DNA of 32,957 nt from Phycisphaera mikurensis NBRC 102666. Lineage in GTDB: Bacteria > Planctomycetota > Phycisphaerae > Phycisphaerales > SM1A02. Under the pieces are notes generated by a model. It was given only the letters and a program-made list of their open reading frames with translations. It made no database searches and was not told the origin of the DNA. The position numbers and the translations under genes are program-made. Below are positions 1 through 8,956 of this stretch, in pieces; the stretch's first letter is position 1, and each line of letters starts with the position of its first letter. Location of the stretch: the NCBI GenBank assembly GCA_945890745.1, contig CAMDCW010000009.1:1-32957 (forward strand). Direction: 5' to 3'.

Positions 1-1302
1 GGCGGGGCTGATCCGCGCAACCCGATGATGCAGAAGGGGCCGCCGGTGGTCATCCAGCAGCTTGGCGAGCAGGCCGATGTGGTGCCGATTGACGCCACCG
101 CTGACAAACTTCCCGATGGCATCGCGGCACTGATGATTGTGCAGCCGCGCAAGTTCACTGAAGGCATGCTGCGCGCCATTGACGCATGGGCGATTGCCGG
201 GAAGCCGCTGCTGGTTCTGGCCGATCCATACGCGGAAACCGACAGCGGCCCCGACGCGAGCGCGATGGGCGCCAAGCGTGGCGGCACCACCTATGACATG
301 GGTCCGCTCCTCAATGCGTGGGGCGTGGATATTGCCAAGGACATGGTGGTTGGTGACATCACTCATGCCACGCGCATTCGCGCGCCCTCCAAGAATGGCG
401 GCATGCGTGAACTTGATTACCCAGCATGGCTGTCCATGACACGGGAAACATTTACTGCCAACGACCCATTGGTCGGCGGCCTGCAGGCGCTCAACTTCAT
501 GAGCGCCGGAGCGATCATGCAAGTGCCTGGCAGCATGTCAAAGGTAGAGGCATTGGTGAAAACCGGCGAGAAATCGCAGATGATTCAAGCGCTCAAGCTT
601 GGATTCTTTGGCGACCCTGAACAGCTCCTCAAGGACTTCAAGTCAGATGGCACGCCAAAAATCTTGGCGGCGCGTATCACCGGCGAGATCGTTTCTGCAT
701 TCCCATCTGCAGACGGGGTTGCCGCCAAAGGCAAGGCCAACATCCTGCTGTTTGCTGATGCGGATCTACTTTCAGACGACACATGGGTCATTGATGACCG
801 CAGTGCTGGTGTCAACGCCGGGAAGCGCGCGATTGCAGACAACGGCCCAATGATTCTCAACGCCGTTGAACTGGCGGCTGGCAATCCTGCGCTTGCGCAG
901 ATTCGCGCGCGCGGGCAATTCCGTCGCCCCTTCACGGCGGTGGAAGACATGCGCAAAGAAGCCGAAACGAAGTTCATTGCGCGCGAGAAGGAATTGCAAG
1001 AAGAGATTCAGCGCACCGAGTTACAAATCGGCGAGTTGCAGCGCGAACGTACCGCGGAAGGCGTGCAACAGATCGTTCTGACGCCGGAACAGGCGCAGCG
1101 CATTCAGGAGTTGCAGACGCGCATGACCGCCGCGCGAAAGGAACTGCGGCAAGTGCAACATGATCTGCGGCGCGATGTTGAATTGTTGGGAACCCGCATT
1201 CTTGTGCTCAATGCGGTCGTATGGCCGCTGGCCGTGGCCATCGTTGCGCTCGCTTGGTACATGGTGCGCGGGCGTACCAGCCGCCGGGAGGCAGTGCAAT
1301 GA
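1..1302 (+). CDS. GldG-like ABC-transporter auxiliary protein (5' end outside window)
   Basis: The reading frame is open from the first base, so the N-terminus lies upstream of the window and the ATG at 25 is probably internal. The visible part matches the GldG / ABC-type auxiliary family (PF09822-like): an alpha/beta region with the segment LVLADPYAE, in which large substrate-like domains sit in the periplasm. A long charged coiled coil follows, rich in Glu, Gln and Arg (about residues 315-385 counted from the ATG at 25). A single C-terminal membrane helix (around VVWPLAVAIVALAWYMV) and a short basic tail end the protein. In known systems such proteins work with an ABC permease/ATPase pair, which should lie just upstream. 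The stop overlaps the start of the DUF4340 gene by 4 bp (ATGA), so the two are translationally coupled. The substrate is unknown; gliding motility itself is not implied. Family assignment is fairly secure. Confidence 0.8.
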   Translation, partial: GGADPRNPMMQKGPPVVIQQLGEQADVVPIDATADKLPDGIAALMIVQPRKFTEGMLRAIDAWAIAGKPLLVLADPYAETDSGPDASAMGAKRGGTTYDMGPLLNAWGVDIAKDMVVGDITHATRIRAPSKNGGMRELDYPAWLSMTRETFTANDPLVGGLQALNFMSAGAIMQVPGSMSKVEALVKTGEKSQMIQALKLGFFGDPEQLLKDFKSDGTPKILAARITGEIVSAFPSADGVAAKGKANILLFADADLLSDDTWVIDDRSAGVNAGKRAIADNGPMILNAVELAAGNPALAQIRARGQFRRPFTAVEDMRKEAETKFIAREKELQEEIQRTELQIGELQRERTAEGVQQIVLTPEQAQRIQELQTRMTAARKELRQVQHDLRRDVELLGTRILVLNAVVWPLAVAIVALAWYMVRGRTSRREAVQ

Positions 1303-2426
1303 GCCAAGGAATCATGCGGAAAAATAGAGTCATTGGAATCGCTGTTGCAGCGTTTGCACTCTCCGGGGCGGCTTTCCTCATGGCGCGCAGCCGCGACATG
1401 ACTCCCGAGCGCGCGCGTGGTTCCGCGCTGGTGGCCGGCCTGGAGTCGCGCGCTGCTGAGATCGGCGCTATTGAGTTGTTGCGCGGCAATGCAACGGTGC
1501 GGATTGAGCGGCTTGGTGGCGATCGTTGGGTGGTTGCCACCAGCGATGCCTATCCAGCGCGAACAGAACTGGTGCGGGCGCTCCTCGTCAGTATCGGCAG
1601 CTTGACGATTGATGATCGCATGACTGCAAAGAAGGATCGGCACAGTGAGCTTGGGCTCGCGTGGCCTGATGAGTCAGGGAAGGCGCGCTTGGTTCGCTTC
1701 CTGGCCACCGCGCCGGGCGCTGAACCAGTCGCAGAGGTCATTCTTGGCGACGAGCGATTTGCTCCGGACGCCGTTTTTGCGCGGTTGCCCGCGCAAGATC
1801 AAACGTGGCGAGCACTGGGACGCGTGCAGGTTCCCGCCGATGCACTGGCGTGGATTGATCGCACGCTGGTGTCACTGCCGAGCGGAGAAACGTTGTCCGC
1901 ATCGATTGCAGGACTCACCGCTACGCCAAGTCCAAACGACCCGGGCCCGCAACCGGGAATGCCACGCATGCCTTGGGGAATTGCGGTGATTGAACCCGAG
2001 CGCGAACACTGGAGCGTGGAGCAAGTTGATTCGGCAAAGACCGGGCTTCCGTCGTTCTTAGAACGATTGGAAATCGATGGCGTTCGCCGCGCACGCACCG
2101 ATATCGCCCCGGAACCACAATGGTCGCCAAGCTTTGACACGCGCGCCGCGCTCGTCACCATCAACGGGCATGCCGAGGCCGACGGTGTGTGGTTCACGCT
2201 GAGCGTGCTACCGCGCCCGGGAGCACCAGTACCAACGCCAGCGAAACATGATGGCGACCCCTTCGTGCCGGACTGGTCGGCCCTTTCCGAGGCCTGTGAT
2301 GGATGGGAGTACAAGATGCCGGCGTGGAAGGCCGACACGCTGCGGCGGATGCGCGCGCCTGCGCAGGATCCGGGCACAGAGCCAACGACGCTCCAACCGA
2401 GCACCCTGGACGATCCGAGACGCTAA
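1299..2426 (+). CDS. DUF4340-type membrane-anchored protein
   Basis: This 375-residue protein starts at the ATG at 1299, which overlaps the upstream stop (ATGA) and has a GGGAGG ribosome site at 1286-1291; an ATG-less longer frame exists but is not supported. A basic N-terminus is followed by one hydrophobic helix (about residues 10-28), then a soluble, presumably periplasmic domain. The segment with WVVATSDAYPA, RALLVSIGSLTIDDRMTAK and SELGLAWPDESGKARLV is typical of DUF4340, where repeated small alpha/beta units check for a threshold of side-chain patterns. DUF4340 genes very often sit directly after GldG-like genes, as here, and are thought to be accessory parts of the same ABC system. Function is otherwise unknown. 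The C-terminus is Pro/Thr rich. No further gene follows on this strand for 248 bp, so this is likely the last gene of its operon. Confidence 0.78.
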   Translation: MSQGIMRKNRVIGIAVAAFALSGAAFLMARSRDMTPERARGSALVAGLESRAAEIGAIELLRGNATVRIERLGGDRWVVATSDAYPARTELVRALLVSIGSLTIDDRMTAKKDRHSELGLAWPDESGKARLVRFLATAPGAEPVAEVILGDERFAPDAVFARLPAQDQTWRALGRVQVPADALAWIDRTLVSLPSGETLSASIAGLTATPSPNDPGPQPGMPRMPWGIAVIEPEREHWSVEQVDSAKTGLPSFLERLEIDGVRRARTDIAPEPQWSPSFDTRAALVTINGHAEADGVWFTLSVLPRPGAPVPTPAKHDGDPFVPDWSALSEACDGWEYKMPAWKADTLRRMRAPAQDPGTEPTTLQPSTLDDPRR

Positions 2427-2674
2427 TCAGGCGCTGGGGTCGTGGCGACGGGTCGCGGGCGGGCGAGCACGGGGCAAGACGCGTGCTTCCCGGACCTCAC
2501 TGATCAATTCCGTGGACTCACACCAAAACTTTAACGTAAATGGGACCGAAATGATCGGAAGACCGGGAACGTCCTTGACTCGTGCCCCCGGATTCCCGAT
2601 GGTGTTCTCGGATACATGCTGGGCTTGCCAACAACGTGCGTTGCGGGAAAGGTGCTTGGCTGACTGGAGGGCAC
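2427..2674. other. Intergenic region before sensor kinase gene
   Basis: This 248-bp stretch separates the DUF4340 gene from the sensor kinase and is the longest gene-free stretch in the window. I see no RNA gene. A loose inverted pair, CGGGAA at 2564-2569 and TTCCCG at 2593-2598, and a TTGACT at 2575-2580 lie in it, but no convincing -10 box stands at the right distance. It probably contains the promoter of the kinase gene. Confidence 0.4.
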
Positions 2675-5056
2675 ATGGGAACAGCTATTCGTCATCGTTT
2701 GCGACCCATGGTGTATGGCAGCCTCGTTGGTCTCGCTTTCGTTACTGGATTGGTGATGATCGTCCGCGATCTGCGCCTTGATCGTGCGCCACAGCCAACC
2801 AGCACCGAACTACAAGCTCGCGCCGATGCAGATGCCGATGCCGTCGATGCGCCACAGACCGCCCTGTTTTTGCGAGATGCAACCCGAGCCACTCGCGATG
2901 AAGTGACAAACGCGGTAGCCCCGGTGCTGCAACACACGGAATCGTTAACCCATCGCCCCGGCGTTGTTGCCGCCATCCTTCGTAACGACACTGCGCTTCT
3001 CCGGCAGATTGCCAACGAAGAAATTCGACGGTCGGGCACAGTGGATGCATTGGCATTTGTGGACGCAGACGGTCGGCTCTTGGCGGTGAATTCGGTGGAT
3101 ATCCACGGAACCCCATTTCCGGCAGCGCGCATTGATCTACTGATGAAACAAGACGTTTCGCAGCGTCCCGTGGTGAGTGCTTGCCTCCATTCAGATTCCC
3201 CTGTCCCAATTCTAGAATTTCAAACCTCTTGCGATTTCACCAGGATCTTGTGGGATTCAACCGGACTCTCCGTCGCGTGCAGCGCACAAGTCATCGACGA
3301 AACTACCGGCCGATGCATTGGGCTGGTGACCACGCGCATTCGCTTTGAACGTATTGAGGCTCTGATTGAAAGTGAGGAATCGCCTGGTATCGACTTGGTC
3401 ATTGTGGACGGCACCGGCCATGCCCTTGATGAACATGCGCAGCGCGGTGAAGTTGGGATCACCATTCCTACTAAAGCGCTTGCTGGCCTGGTGGGATCGC
3501 TCGATGGATCAGAAGCACAATGCTCCAGCGTTTCTACATCCGGGCAGATGGCATGTGCATTCCCACTGAGCGGATTGCGCACCGTCAAGGGCGGCAATGT
3601 GTTTGTCATCGGCGTTGCCCAGCCACGATTGATCGCCGCGGAAGTTGGTCACGGGCAATTAGTCACTGCGGCATCAACAGCCATGATTGTTGGTCTTGCA
3701 GGTCTATGCGGCGTGCTGTTATTGCAAGCTCGCAGTCAGCGTAAGGCCAGTCTGACATTGGTCACCGCGCGTAATGATGCTGATGCTGCTAGCCGCTCTA
3801 AGACTGAGTTCTTAGCCAATATGAGCCATGAAATTCGCACACCAATGACTGCCATCATTGGCTTTGTGGATCTACTTGCTGATCACGGCGATGGTCAAGC
3901 AAATGCCCCGTCCCGCGATGAGGCAGTGGAAACAATCCGCCGAAATGCGCGACACTTGCTGGCACTCATCAATGATGTCCTTGATCTTTCCAAGATTGAA
4001 GCTGGGCAAATGCGAATGGATCGCCAGCGTGTTCGCACGCTTGATCTGGTGCAAGATGCGCTGCGCCTCATGGATGACCGCGCTCGGCAGAAAGGCATTG
4101 CACTTCGCCTGGTCATGGATGGAGATGTGCCTGAATCCATCAGTACGGATCCAACACGCCTGCGCCAAGTGCTGATCAACCTCCTTGGTAATGCAGTGAA
4201 ATTCACTGACCAAGGCGCGGTCACCTTGACCTTGCGGCGGCTGGACGACCGGCAAGACAAACTCGCATTTGAGGTGGCCGATACCGGCATCGGTATGACC
4301 CCCGAACAACTTTCGCGCTTGTACCAACCGTTTGTGCAGGCCGACAGTTCCACAACCCGTCGATACGGCGGAACCGGTCTTGGGCTGGCGATCACGCGGC
4401 GCTGCATCGACATCATGGGCGGTGCCATTTCCGCGCGCAGCGCCCCTGGTAGCGGCACTACCTTTGAATTCACCATTGACACCGGCGACCTCACCGGAAT
4501 TCCAGCGGCGCGCCTCCGTTCCAATGAAACCAAGGAAGGCAGCAGCGTGCTTCGACTTCCGTCCGCGGTTCGGCAGCCGCTCTCCGGTATTCGCGTCTTG
4601 CTCGCCGAAGATGGAATTGATAATCAACGACTGATCCGCTTTCACCTGGAACGCGCCGGGGCAAATGTGGAAATTGTTGACAACGGCGCCAAAGCAGTTG
4701 AAAGGGTTCAGGATTCATCACGGATGAACCGGCACGATGTGATTCTCATGGACATGCAGATGCCCGTCATGGACGGCTACGAAGCGGTGCGCCGACTGAC
4801 CGCCGCTGGTGAACGCACGCCAATCATTGCGCTCACCGCGCATGCCATGGCGGGCGACCGGGAAAAGTGCTTAGAAACCGGCTGCCACGATTACCTGTGC
4901 AAGCCAGTCGATGCACGTGCATTGATTTCGGCCATTCGGCATGCGATTGCTCCTGGTGCCACTGAATGCACCATGGTCCGTCGCCCGGACGACATGGCGA
5001 GCGAGATCTTGAATCGGTTTCCGGATCAGGCTCCCCCACACGCGGCCGCGGGTTGA
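2675..5056 (+). CDS. Hybrid sensor histidine kinase with receiver domain
   Basis: I chose the ATG at 2675 (793 residues) because GGAGG stands at 2666-2670; a GTG 93 bp upstream is open but has no such site. Order of parts: membrane helix 1 (about residues 10-30), a periplasmic sensor region of about 300 residues that I cannot assign to a named family, helix 2 (about 330-350), HisKA with [13 protein letters not shown] (phospho-accepting His385), HATPase_c with the N box LLGNAVKF, G1 DTGIGM and G2 GGTGLGLA, and a C-terminal receiver with the acidic pair in LLAED, phospho-acceptor Asp693 in LMDMQMP, Thr in ALTAHAM and Lys in CKPVD. All catalytic residues are present, so autophosphorylation followed by transfer to its own receiver is expected. 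No HPt domain or separate output regulator is adjacent, so the pathway it feeds is unknown. Confidence 0.93.
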   Translation: MGTAIRHRLRPMVYGSLVGLAFVTGLVMIVRDLRLDRAPQPTSTELQARADADADAVDAPQTALFLRDATRATRDEVTNAVAPVLQHTESLTHRPGVVAAILRNDTALLRQIANEEIRRSGTVDALAFVDADGRLLAVNSVDIHGTPFPAARIDLLMKQDVSQRPVVSACLHSDSPVPILEFQTSCDFTRILWDSTGLSVACSAQVIDETTGRCIGLVTTRIRFERIEALIESEESPGIDLVIVDGTGHALDEHAQRGEVGITIPTKALAGLVGSLDGSEAQCSSVSTSGQMACAFPLSGLRTVKGGNVFVIGVAQPRLIAAEVGHGQLVTAASTAMIVGLAGLCGVLLLQARSQRKASLTLVTARNDADAASRSKTEFLANMSHEIRTPMTAIIGFVDLLADHGDGQANAPSRDEAVETIRRNARHLLALINDVLDLSKIEAGQMRMDRQRVRTLDLVQDALRLMDDRARQKGIALRLVMDGDVPESISTDPTRLRQVLINLLGNAVKFTDQGAVTLTLRRLDDRQDKLAFEVADTGIGMTPEQLSRLYQPFVQADSSTTRRYGGTGLGLAITRRCIDIMGGAISARSAPGSGTTFEFTIDTGDLTGIPAARLRSNETKEGSSVLRLPSAVRQPLSGIRVLLAEDGIDNQRLIRFHLERAGANVEIVDNGAKAVERVQDSSRMNRHDVILMDMQMPVMDGYEAVRRLTAAGERTPIIALTAHAMAGDREKCLETGCHDYLCKPVDARALISAIRHAIAPGATECTMVRRPDDMASEILNRFPDQAPPHAAAG

Positions 5057-5105
5057 TTCCTTGCTGCATTGACCGCAGTCCGGCGCGCGCACTAACCTAC
5101 GCGCC

Positions 5106-5960
5106 ATGACTACTAGCCATCCCGTGCGACGCATTGCGATCATCTGTGTTGTTTCAGTGGCGGCACTGGCTGCCATCGGCTGGTTTGCGCGCGACGTGAT
5201 TGCCGCATCAATTGCGCGCAGTGTTGCAACCCGACTGTTGGGAGTCAACGTCGAAATTGATTCGGTGCACCTGGATGTCTTCGGTTTAGCTGTGGAAGTA
5301 AAGGGTTTACGCGTTGCCAACCCTGCAGGCTGGGGCACCCCGCTGCTCTTGAACGCCGGAAGTATCGCCGTGCGCGTCTCTGGCGAAAGTAACAGTCAAA
5401 AACTCATCGTGGACAGTGTGGCACTGAGCAAGGTGTCGATCTGGTTCATCCGCGACGGAGACAGAAACAACGTGGCCGACGTGGTTGCCAATCTCTCCAA
5501 GGGCGATTCCAGCGAGCCGAAGGCCGCCGAAACAAAGACCACGCCCGGGATGGATCTCCTGCTCCGTGCACTGTTGTTGGAAGATGTGAATGTCTATTAC
5601 ACCGAGCGATCAAAGATCGTTGGCGACATTCCGGTAGCCGTCCATCTGAACCGGGTGGAGGTGAAGAACATTGACGGCAAGACCGCGGGCAAGGGACTCG
5701 CAGAACAACTGGTTGGGCAGGTCTTTGAAGCCGTGGTGGTGGCGGTCATGGCCGAATCCGGCAACAACCTTCCGGCAGTGCTGCGCGATCCCATCAACGG
5801 GGCTGTTCGATCTGGCGGCCGGCTCGGTGCCTCGGCCGTCAACATGATGAGCGAAGCGGCCTCGAAGGGCGGAAATGCCGTTGGGGGATTGCTGCAGGGC
5901 ATTGGCGATGCCATCACCGGCGGCAAGAAAGATGGCAGCAAAAAAGATGGCAGCAAGTAA
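5106..5960 (+). CDS. AsmA/DUF748-like membrane-anchored protein
   Basis: A 284-residue protein with one N-terminal membrane helix (about residues 8-27) followed by the segment RLLGVNVEIDSVHLDVFGLAV and then LRVANPAGWG. This is the characteristic start of AsmA/YhdP/DUF748 proteins, whose repeated beta strands form a hydrophobic groove thought to carry lipids between the inner and outer membranes. It is much shorter than classical AsmA-like proteins, so it would form only a short stub. The C-terminus is Gly/Ser rich and ends in a duplicated KKDGS unit encoded by a 15-bp repeat. No clear ribosome site precedes the ATG at 5106. It lies 49 bp after the kinase and 96 bp before the SYLF lipoprotein, both on the same strand. 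Function is inferred from family resemblance only. Confidence 0.65.
   Translation: MTTSHPVRRIAIICVVSVAALAAIGWFARDVIAASIARSVATRLLGVNVEIDSVHLDVFGLAVEVKGLRVANPAGWGTPLLLNAGSIAVRVSGESNSQKLIVDSVALSKVSIWFIRDGDRNNVADVVANLSKGDSSEPKAAETKTTPGMDLLLRALLLEDVNVYYTERSKIVGDIPVAVHLNRVEVKNIDGKTAGKGLAEQLVGQVFEAVVVAVMAESGNNLPAVLRDPINGAVRSGGRLGASAVNMMSEAASKGGNAVGGLLQGIGDAITGGKKDGSKKDGSK
5927..5957 (+). repeat. 15-bp tandem duplication at gene end
   Basis: Two nearly identical 15-bp units, core AAAGATGGCAGCAA, run to the stop codon of the AsmA-like gene and encode KKDGS twice. An A6 run lies at the junction. It is probably a recent slippage duplication in a disordered tail. Confidence 0.7.
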
Positions 5961-6004
5961 CCCCGCTGTCAGCCCCCCTGGCCCGCGCTTTCGCTGAAGG
6001 AATC

Positions 6005-6019
6005 CGGCAGAACTTGCCG
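6005..6019. other. Small inverted repeat upstream of SYLF gene
   Basis: CGGCA at 6005-6009 and TGCCG at 6015-6019 are perfect complements around a 5-base loop, 37 bp before the SYLF gene start. It lacks a T tract, so it is not a standard terminator. It may be a weak hairpin in the leader or a chance pairing. Confidence 0.3.
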
Positions 6020-6056
6020 ATATCCGAACAGCACCCAACCTTTTTAGGAGAACGCC

Positions 6057-6812
6057 ATGCGCATGGACTCGCGCTTTGCTGTCGGAACCGTCATCGCCAC
6101 CCTTCTGTGCGGCTGCGATGCACCCACCATGCAGTCACGGATTACCGACTCGATCGGCACGCTCTCCCACGTGCAGTCATCGCCGAATCCCGTGGACTCG
6201 GAAATCTTCCGCGAGGCACGCGGTATTGCCATCGTCGACGAAACCCAAGCTGGACTAGTGATCAGCGGCGCGGGCGGTGACGGGCTCTTGTTGCGACGCA
6301 CCAGCACCGGCTGGTCCGCACCGTGCGCCATCAAGGTGCAAGGCTTCGGAGTCGGCCTCACCATTGGCGGCGAAGGACGCAGCGTTGTCATCGTGTTCTC
6401 CACCGATGCTGCTCTTGATCAATTTGTTGCCGACGGCAGCTACTTCCTCGCGCAAGCGCAGGGTGCCTTTGGCGAATCGTATAGTCGCACCAGCGATCCG
6501 GTTCAGAAACGCGATCAAGTGCGCGTCTGGGCTGTCGCCGGCGGCGTCTACGGAACGTGCGCCCTCGGCAGCATCGGCTTCAAGATCGATCACGAAGCGA
6601 ATGTTGCTGCGTACGGTGCAGGTATCTCCGAGTGGGACATTCTTGACGGCAAGGCCACCGCACCAGTCGGAATGTCCGCGCTCGCTTCACGGATCGACCG
6701 AATCACCGCACCGGTTGATGTTGGACCAAAGCAGCGGATGCGCACGGAAACAACGCCTGCGGACACAGAAGCCGCAAGCCAGTCCAAAGCGTCATCGGTG
6801 CAAGGCGACTGA
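6057..6812 (+). CDS. SYLF (Ysc84-type) domain lipoprotein
   Basis: A 251-residue protein with AGGAG at 6046-6050, six bases before the ATG; a second ATG lies two codons later. The N-terminus carries a lipobox (LCG before Cys20), so it should be lipidated and sit in the outer membrane or periplasm. The body (about residues 45-215) matches the SYLF/Ysc84 family (PF04366): the opening FREARGIAIVDETQAGLVI, GGDGLLLRR, a glycine-rich GFGVGLTIGGEGRSVVIVFS, and the late GFKIDHEANVAAYG segment. In eukaryotes SYLF binds phosphoinositides; bacterial members are usually periplasmic lipoproteins of unknown role, sometimes linked to envelope stress. The last 40 residues are Thr/Ala/Ser rich and look disordered. 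Its 3' end overlaps the convergent hydrolase gene by 21 bp. Confidence 0.8.
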   Translation: MRMDSRFAVGTVIATLLCGCDAPTMQSRITDSIGTLSHVQSSPNPVDSEIFREARGIAIVDETQAGLVISGAGGDGLLLRRTSTGWSAPCAIKVQGFGVGLTIGGEGRSVVIVFSTDAALDQFVADGSYFLAQAQGAFGESYSRTSDPVQKRDQVRVWAVAGGVYGTCALGSIGFKIDHEANVAAYGAGISEWDILDGKATAPVGMSALASRIDRITAPVDVGPKQRMRTETTPADTEAASQSKASSVQGD

Positions 6813-7799
6813 GTCTCGCTCGAGCCCGGCCCACTCCAGGAATTCACGCATCGCACGCACGGTGCCGGCGAAGTCATCACCGAATACAACATGACCGGCG
6901 CCAGGTATCAGCGCCGTGCGGCCCTGTGGCATTTCTGATGCAAACACGCTGAGCATGGATGGGTCAGTCACCGCATCGGCCGTTCCGAACACCACTAACG
7001 TCGGCGCACCAACCGCGCCCATGCGACCGCGCAGTCCATCACTCAGGAACGGCTTGATCGCCTCCACAATCAGCAACGTCTGCGGGCGACGGGCGATCGC
7101 CATATCGGCAAACCAACGACGAAACGGCGCTGGCACCGCGGGTGGTCGCACAAACACCAAGTTCATCACACGATCGAAATCCTCGCTACTGGCGATATCA
7201 AGTGGATTTGCTCCATCAGCAACGCGGCGCATGAAGTCGTTAACGACCGGCGCCTGCACCCCGGCGGGCGCAAGCATGATCAGCCCGTCCACTCGCTGCG
7301 GGAACTCGATAGCCAACTCGCAAGCGATCGCCGCACCCATGGAGGAACCCACCATGGTGGCATGCTTGATCCCCATCGCAGTCATGAACGAATCAACCGA
7401 GCGCGCGTAAAACGCACCATCATGGTGCTCCCCTTGGTGATACGCGTGACCGCCAAAGCCTGGTAGATCCGGCGCAATGGTGTGCCACCCATGCTTGGCG
7501 AACGGAGCCGAAAGTTCCATCATGGCGTCCTTACTTGCCCCGAATCCGTGCAAGAGCAGCAACACCGGACCGTCCGAAGGTCCCGCGTCAAGGTACGGCC
7601 ACTGATAGCCGTCAACAGTGATGTAACGCGACGTGATATCAAGCCGCATGTATGCGGCTTGGCGCAACGGAATCACAATGATGCGCGGATCAATCCACCA
7701 GCCGTACGCGGTGACTGCGAGCAGTGCCGCAACGCAACAACTCCCGCCCAGCACTGCACGACGGACCCACTTACGCGCCGTGCCCAACGCTGGAATCAC
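6792..7799 (-). CDS. Membrane-anchored alpha/beta hydrolase
   Basis: 335 residues, starting at a GTG (7799-7797) that overlaps the stop of the TPR gene as GTGA, with GAGG upstream, so it is translationally coupled and is the last gene of the minus-strand pilus/secretion operon. A membrane helix (about residues 13-34) precedes an alpha/beta hydrolase fold: oxyanion-loop motif LLLHGFGAS (81-89), nucleophile Ser153 in GSSMG, Asp275 in FGTAD and His303 in GAGHVVFGD. These form a full catalytic triad, so an active esterase or lipase-like enzyme facing the periplasm is likely. The substrate cannot be read from sequence. Its place at the end of a secretin operon may be incidental or may reflect a role in envelope lipid handling. 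The 3' end overlaps the SYLF gene by 21 bp on the opposite strand. Confidence 0.85.
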   Translation of the reverse strand: MIPALGTARKWVRRAVLGGSCCVAALLAVTAYGWWIDPRIIVIPLRQAAYMRLDITSRYITVDGYQWPYLDAGPSDGPVLLLLHGFGASKDAMMELSAPFAKHGWHTIAPDLPGFGGHAYHQGEHHDGAFYARSVDSFMTAMGIKHATMVGSSMGAAIACELAIEFPQRVDGLIMLAPAGVQAPVVNDFMRRVADGANPLDIASSEDFDRVMNLVFVRPPAVPAPFRRWFADMAIARRPQTLLIVEAIKPFLSDGLRGRMGAVGAPTLVVFGTADAVTDPSMLSVFASEMPQGRTALIPGAGHVVFGDDFAGTVRAMREFLEWAGLERDSVALHR

Positions 7800-8956
7800 G
7801 GGGCCTCGCTGCGTATCGTGCCGGCGGAGGCGCTATTCGGAACGGTCTTTCCAGGTGCGCCATGGATGGCACTCACCGTGGTCAGCAGCTTCTGCGCCAC
7901 TGCACGCTCTGGCTCACGGGCAACCGCCTGCTCAAACATTGCCAGCGACTCTTCCAAGTGGCCAGCATTGTGTGCGCTGGCACCAAGGAACATGTACCCG
8001 TCTGCCATTTCTGGATGACGCCGCACTAGGTCTTCGCCGCACTCACGGAGCCGTCCCCAATCACCAATGCGCCATGCCGCGTGGCCCAAGAGCAACATCG
8101 TCCGACCGTGTGGATCGTTGTCGTCACGGATGGAAAGCAAGATGTCCCGGGCTTCTTCCGGACGGCTCACCAAGATGAGATTGCGTGCCTTCAATCGCGC
8201 CAAGTCAGGTCTGCCGATACGGCTTGCAAGCACCGGATCTTCAAGCGCCGCAATGGATCCATTCCAGTCACCCTTGGAGTAGCGAGCAAACGCCAACTCT
8301 TCGATCAATTCTGGCGAGGCTGTTTCACGCATGGAAACACGCTCAAGCAGCTGCGCGCAGCGATCATCGTCGCCGCGCATCTTGGAAACATCCGCGCGCA
8401 ATCGATCAATCACTGGGCTGAATTCAAACTTTTTCTCAACAGCCGTCAAGCGCGCGTCAGCCTCGTCATGGCGCCCCATGAGCGTTAACATCTCAATCTC
8501 CGCGGCCACAAAGTGAATCTTGGTGGGCTCGAGTTCAGCAGCTTTGGCATACGACTCCAGAGCCTTGTCATTCTCACGCCAGCGCTGGTACACGATGCCC
8601 AAGAAGTAGTACGGCTCTGGCTTCTTTGGATCAAGATCAACAGCCGCTTGGAACGCATCACGCGATTCGTCAATGCGGGTCATCTCATGAAGGATGCGCC
8701 CACGCAACAGTTGGTACGAAGACTCCTTGGGGAAGCGAGCAATAGCGCGATCGATGTGCCCAAGCGCTGGCTCAAACTGTCCCGATTGGAACGATTGACG
8801 TGCTTGGTCGTATGCAATCTGCGCTCCGGCACGGTCATACCGGCCACGTGCTTCGTTACGAACCTGCTGCGAACGCGGCGCGCCGCATCCCGCTGCAAAC
8901 AGCGTGGCAGTGGCAAGTGATCCAGCCAATAGGCAGTGAATAAATTTGCGATTCAA
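7796..8956 (-). CDS. TPR-repeat lipoprotein (PilF/PilW-like pilotin candidate)
   Basis: 386 residues from a TTG start (8956-8954) that overlaps the secretin stop as TTGA; AGGAG lies nine bases upstream, which supports this rare start. The N-terminus is a lipoprotein signal with FAAGC (Cys24). The rest (about residues 47-370) is built of tetratricopeptide repeats, for example AFQAAVDLDPKKPEPYYFLG, ALESYAKAAELEPTK and SLAMFEQAVAREPERA. In type IV pilus systems a TPR lipoprotein (PilF/PilW) helps the secretin assemble in the outer membrane. Position directly after the secretin gene and the lipid anchor fit that job, but this protein is longer than PilF (about 250 residues), so the role is inferred. 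It is followed by the hydrolase gene with a 4-bp overlap. Confidence 0.85.
   Translation of the reverse strand: MNRKFIHCLLAGSLATATLFAAGCGAPRSQQVRNEARGRYDRAGAQIAYDQARQSFQSGQFEPALGHIDRAIARFPKESSYQLLRGRILHEMTRIDESRDAFQAAVDLDPKKPEPYYFLGIVYQRWRENDKALESYAKAAELEPTKIHFVAAEIEMLTLMGRHDEADARLTAVEKKFEFSPVIDRLRADVSKMRGDDDRCAQLLERVSMRETASPELIEELAFARYSKGDWNGSIAALEDPVLASRIGRPDLARLKARNLILVSRPEEARDILLSIRDDNDPHGRTMLLLGHAAWRIGDWGRLRECGEDLVRRHPEMADGYMFLGASAHNAGHLEESLAMFEQAVAREPERAVAQKLLTTVSAIHGAPGKTVPNSASAGTIRSEAP

Noticed and set aside
3872-4645. 257-residue minus-strand frame inside the sensor kinase
   Set aside because: Antisense shadow of the HisKA/HATPase region, whose motifs are clear on the plus strand.
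5935-5950. A6 run as a programmed frameshift site
   Set aside because: The run sits in the wrong frame for the usual slippery heptamer and is a few codons from the stop; no useful product follows.
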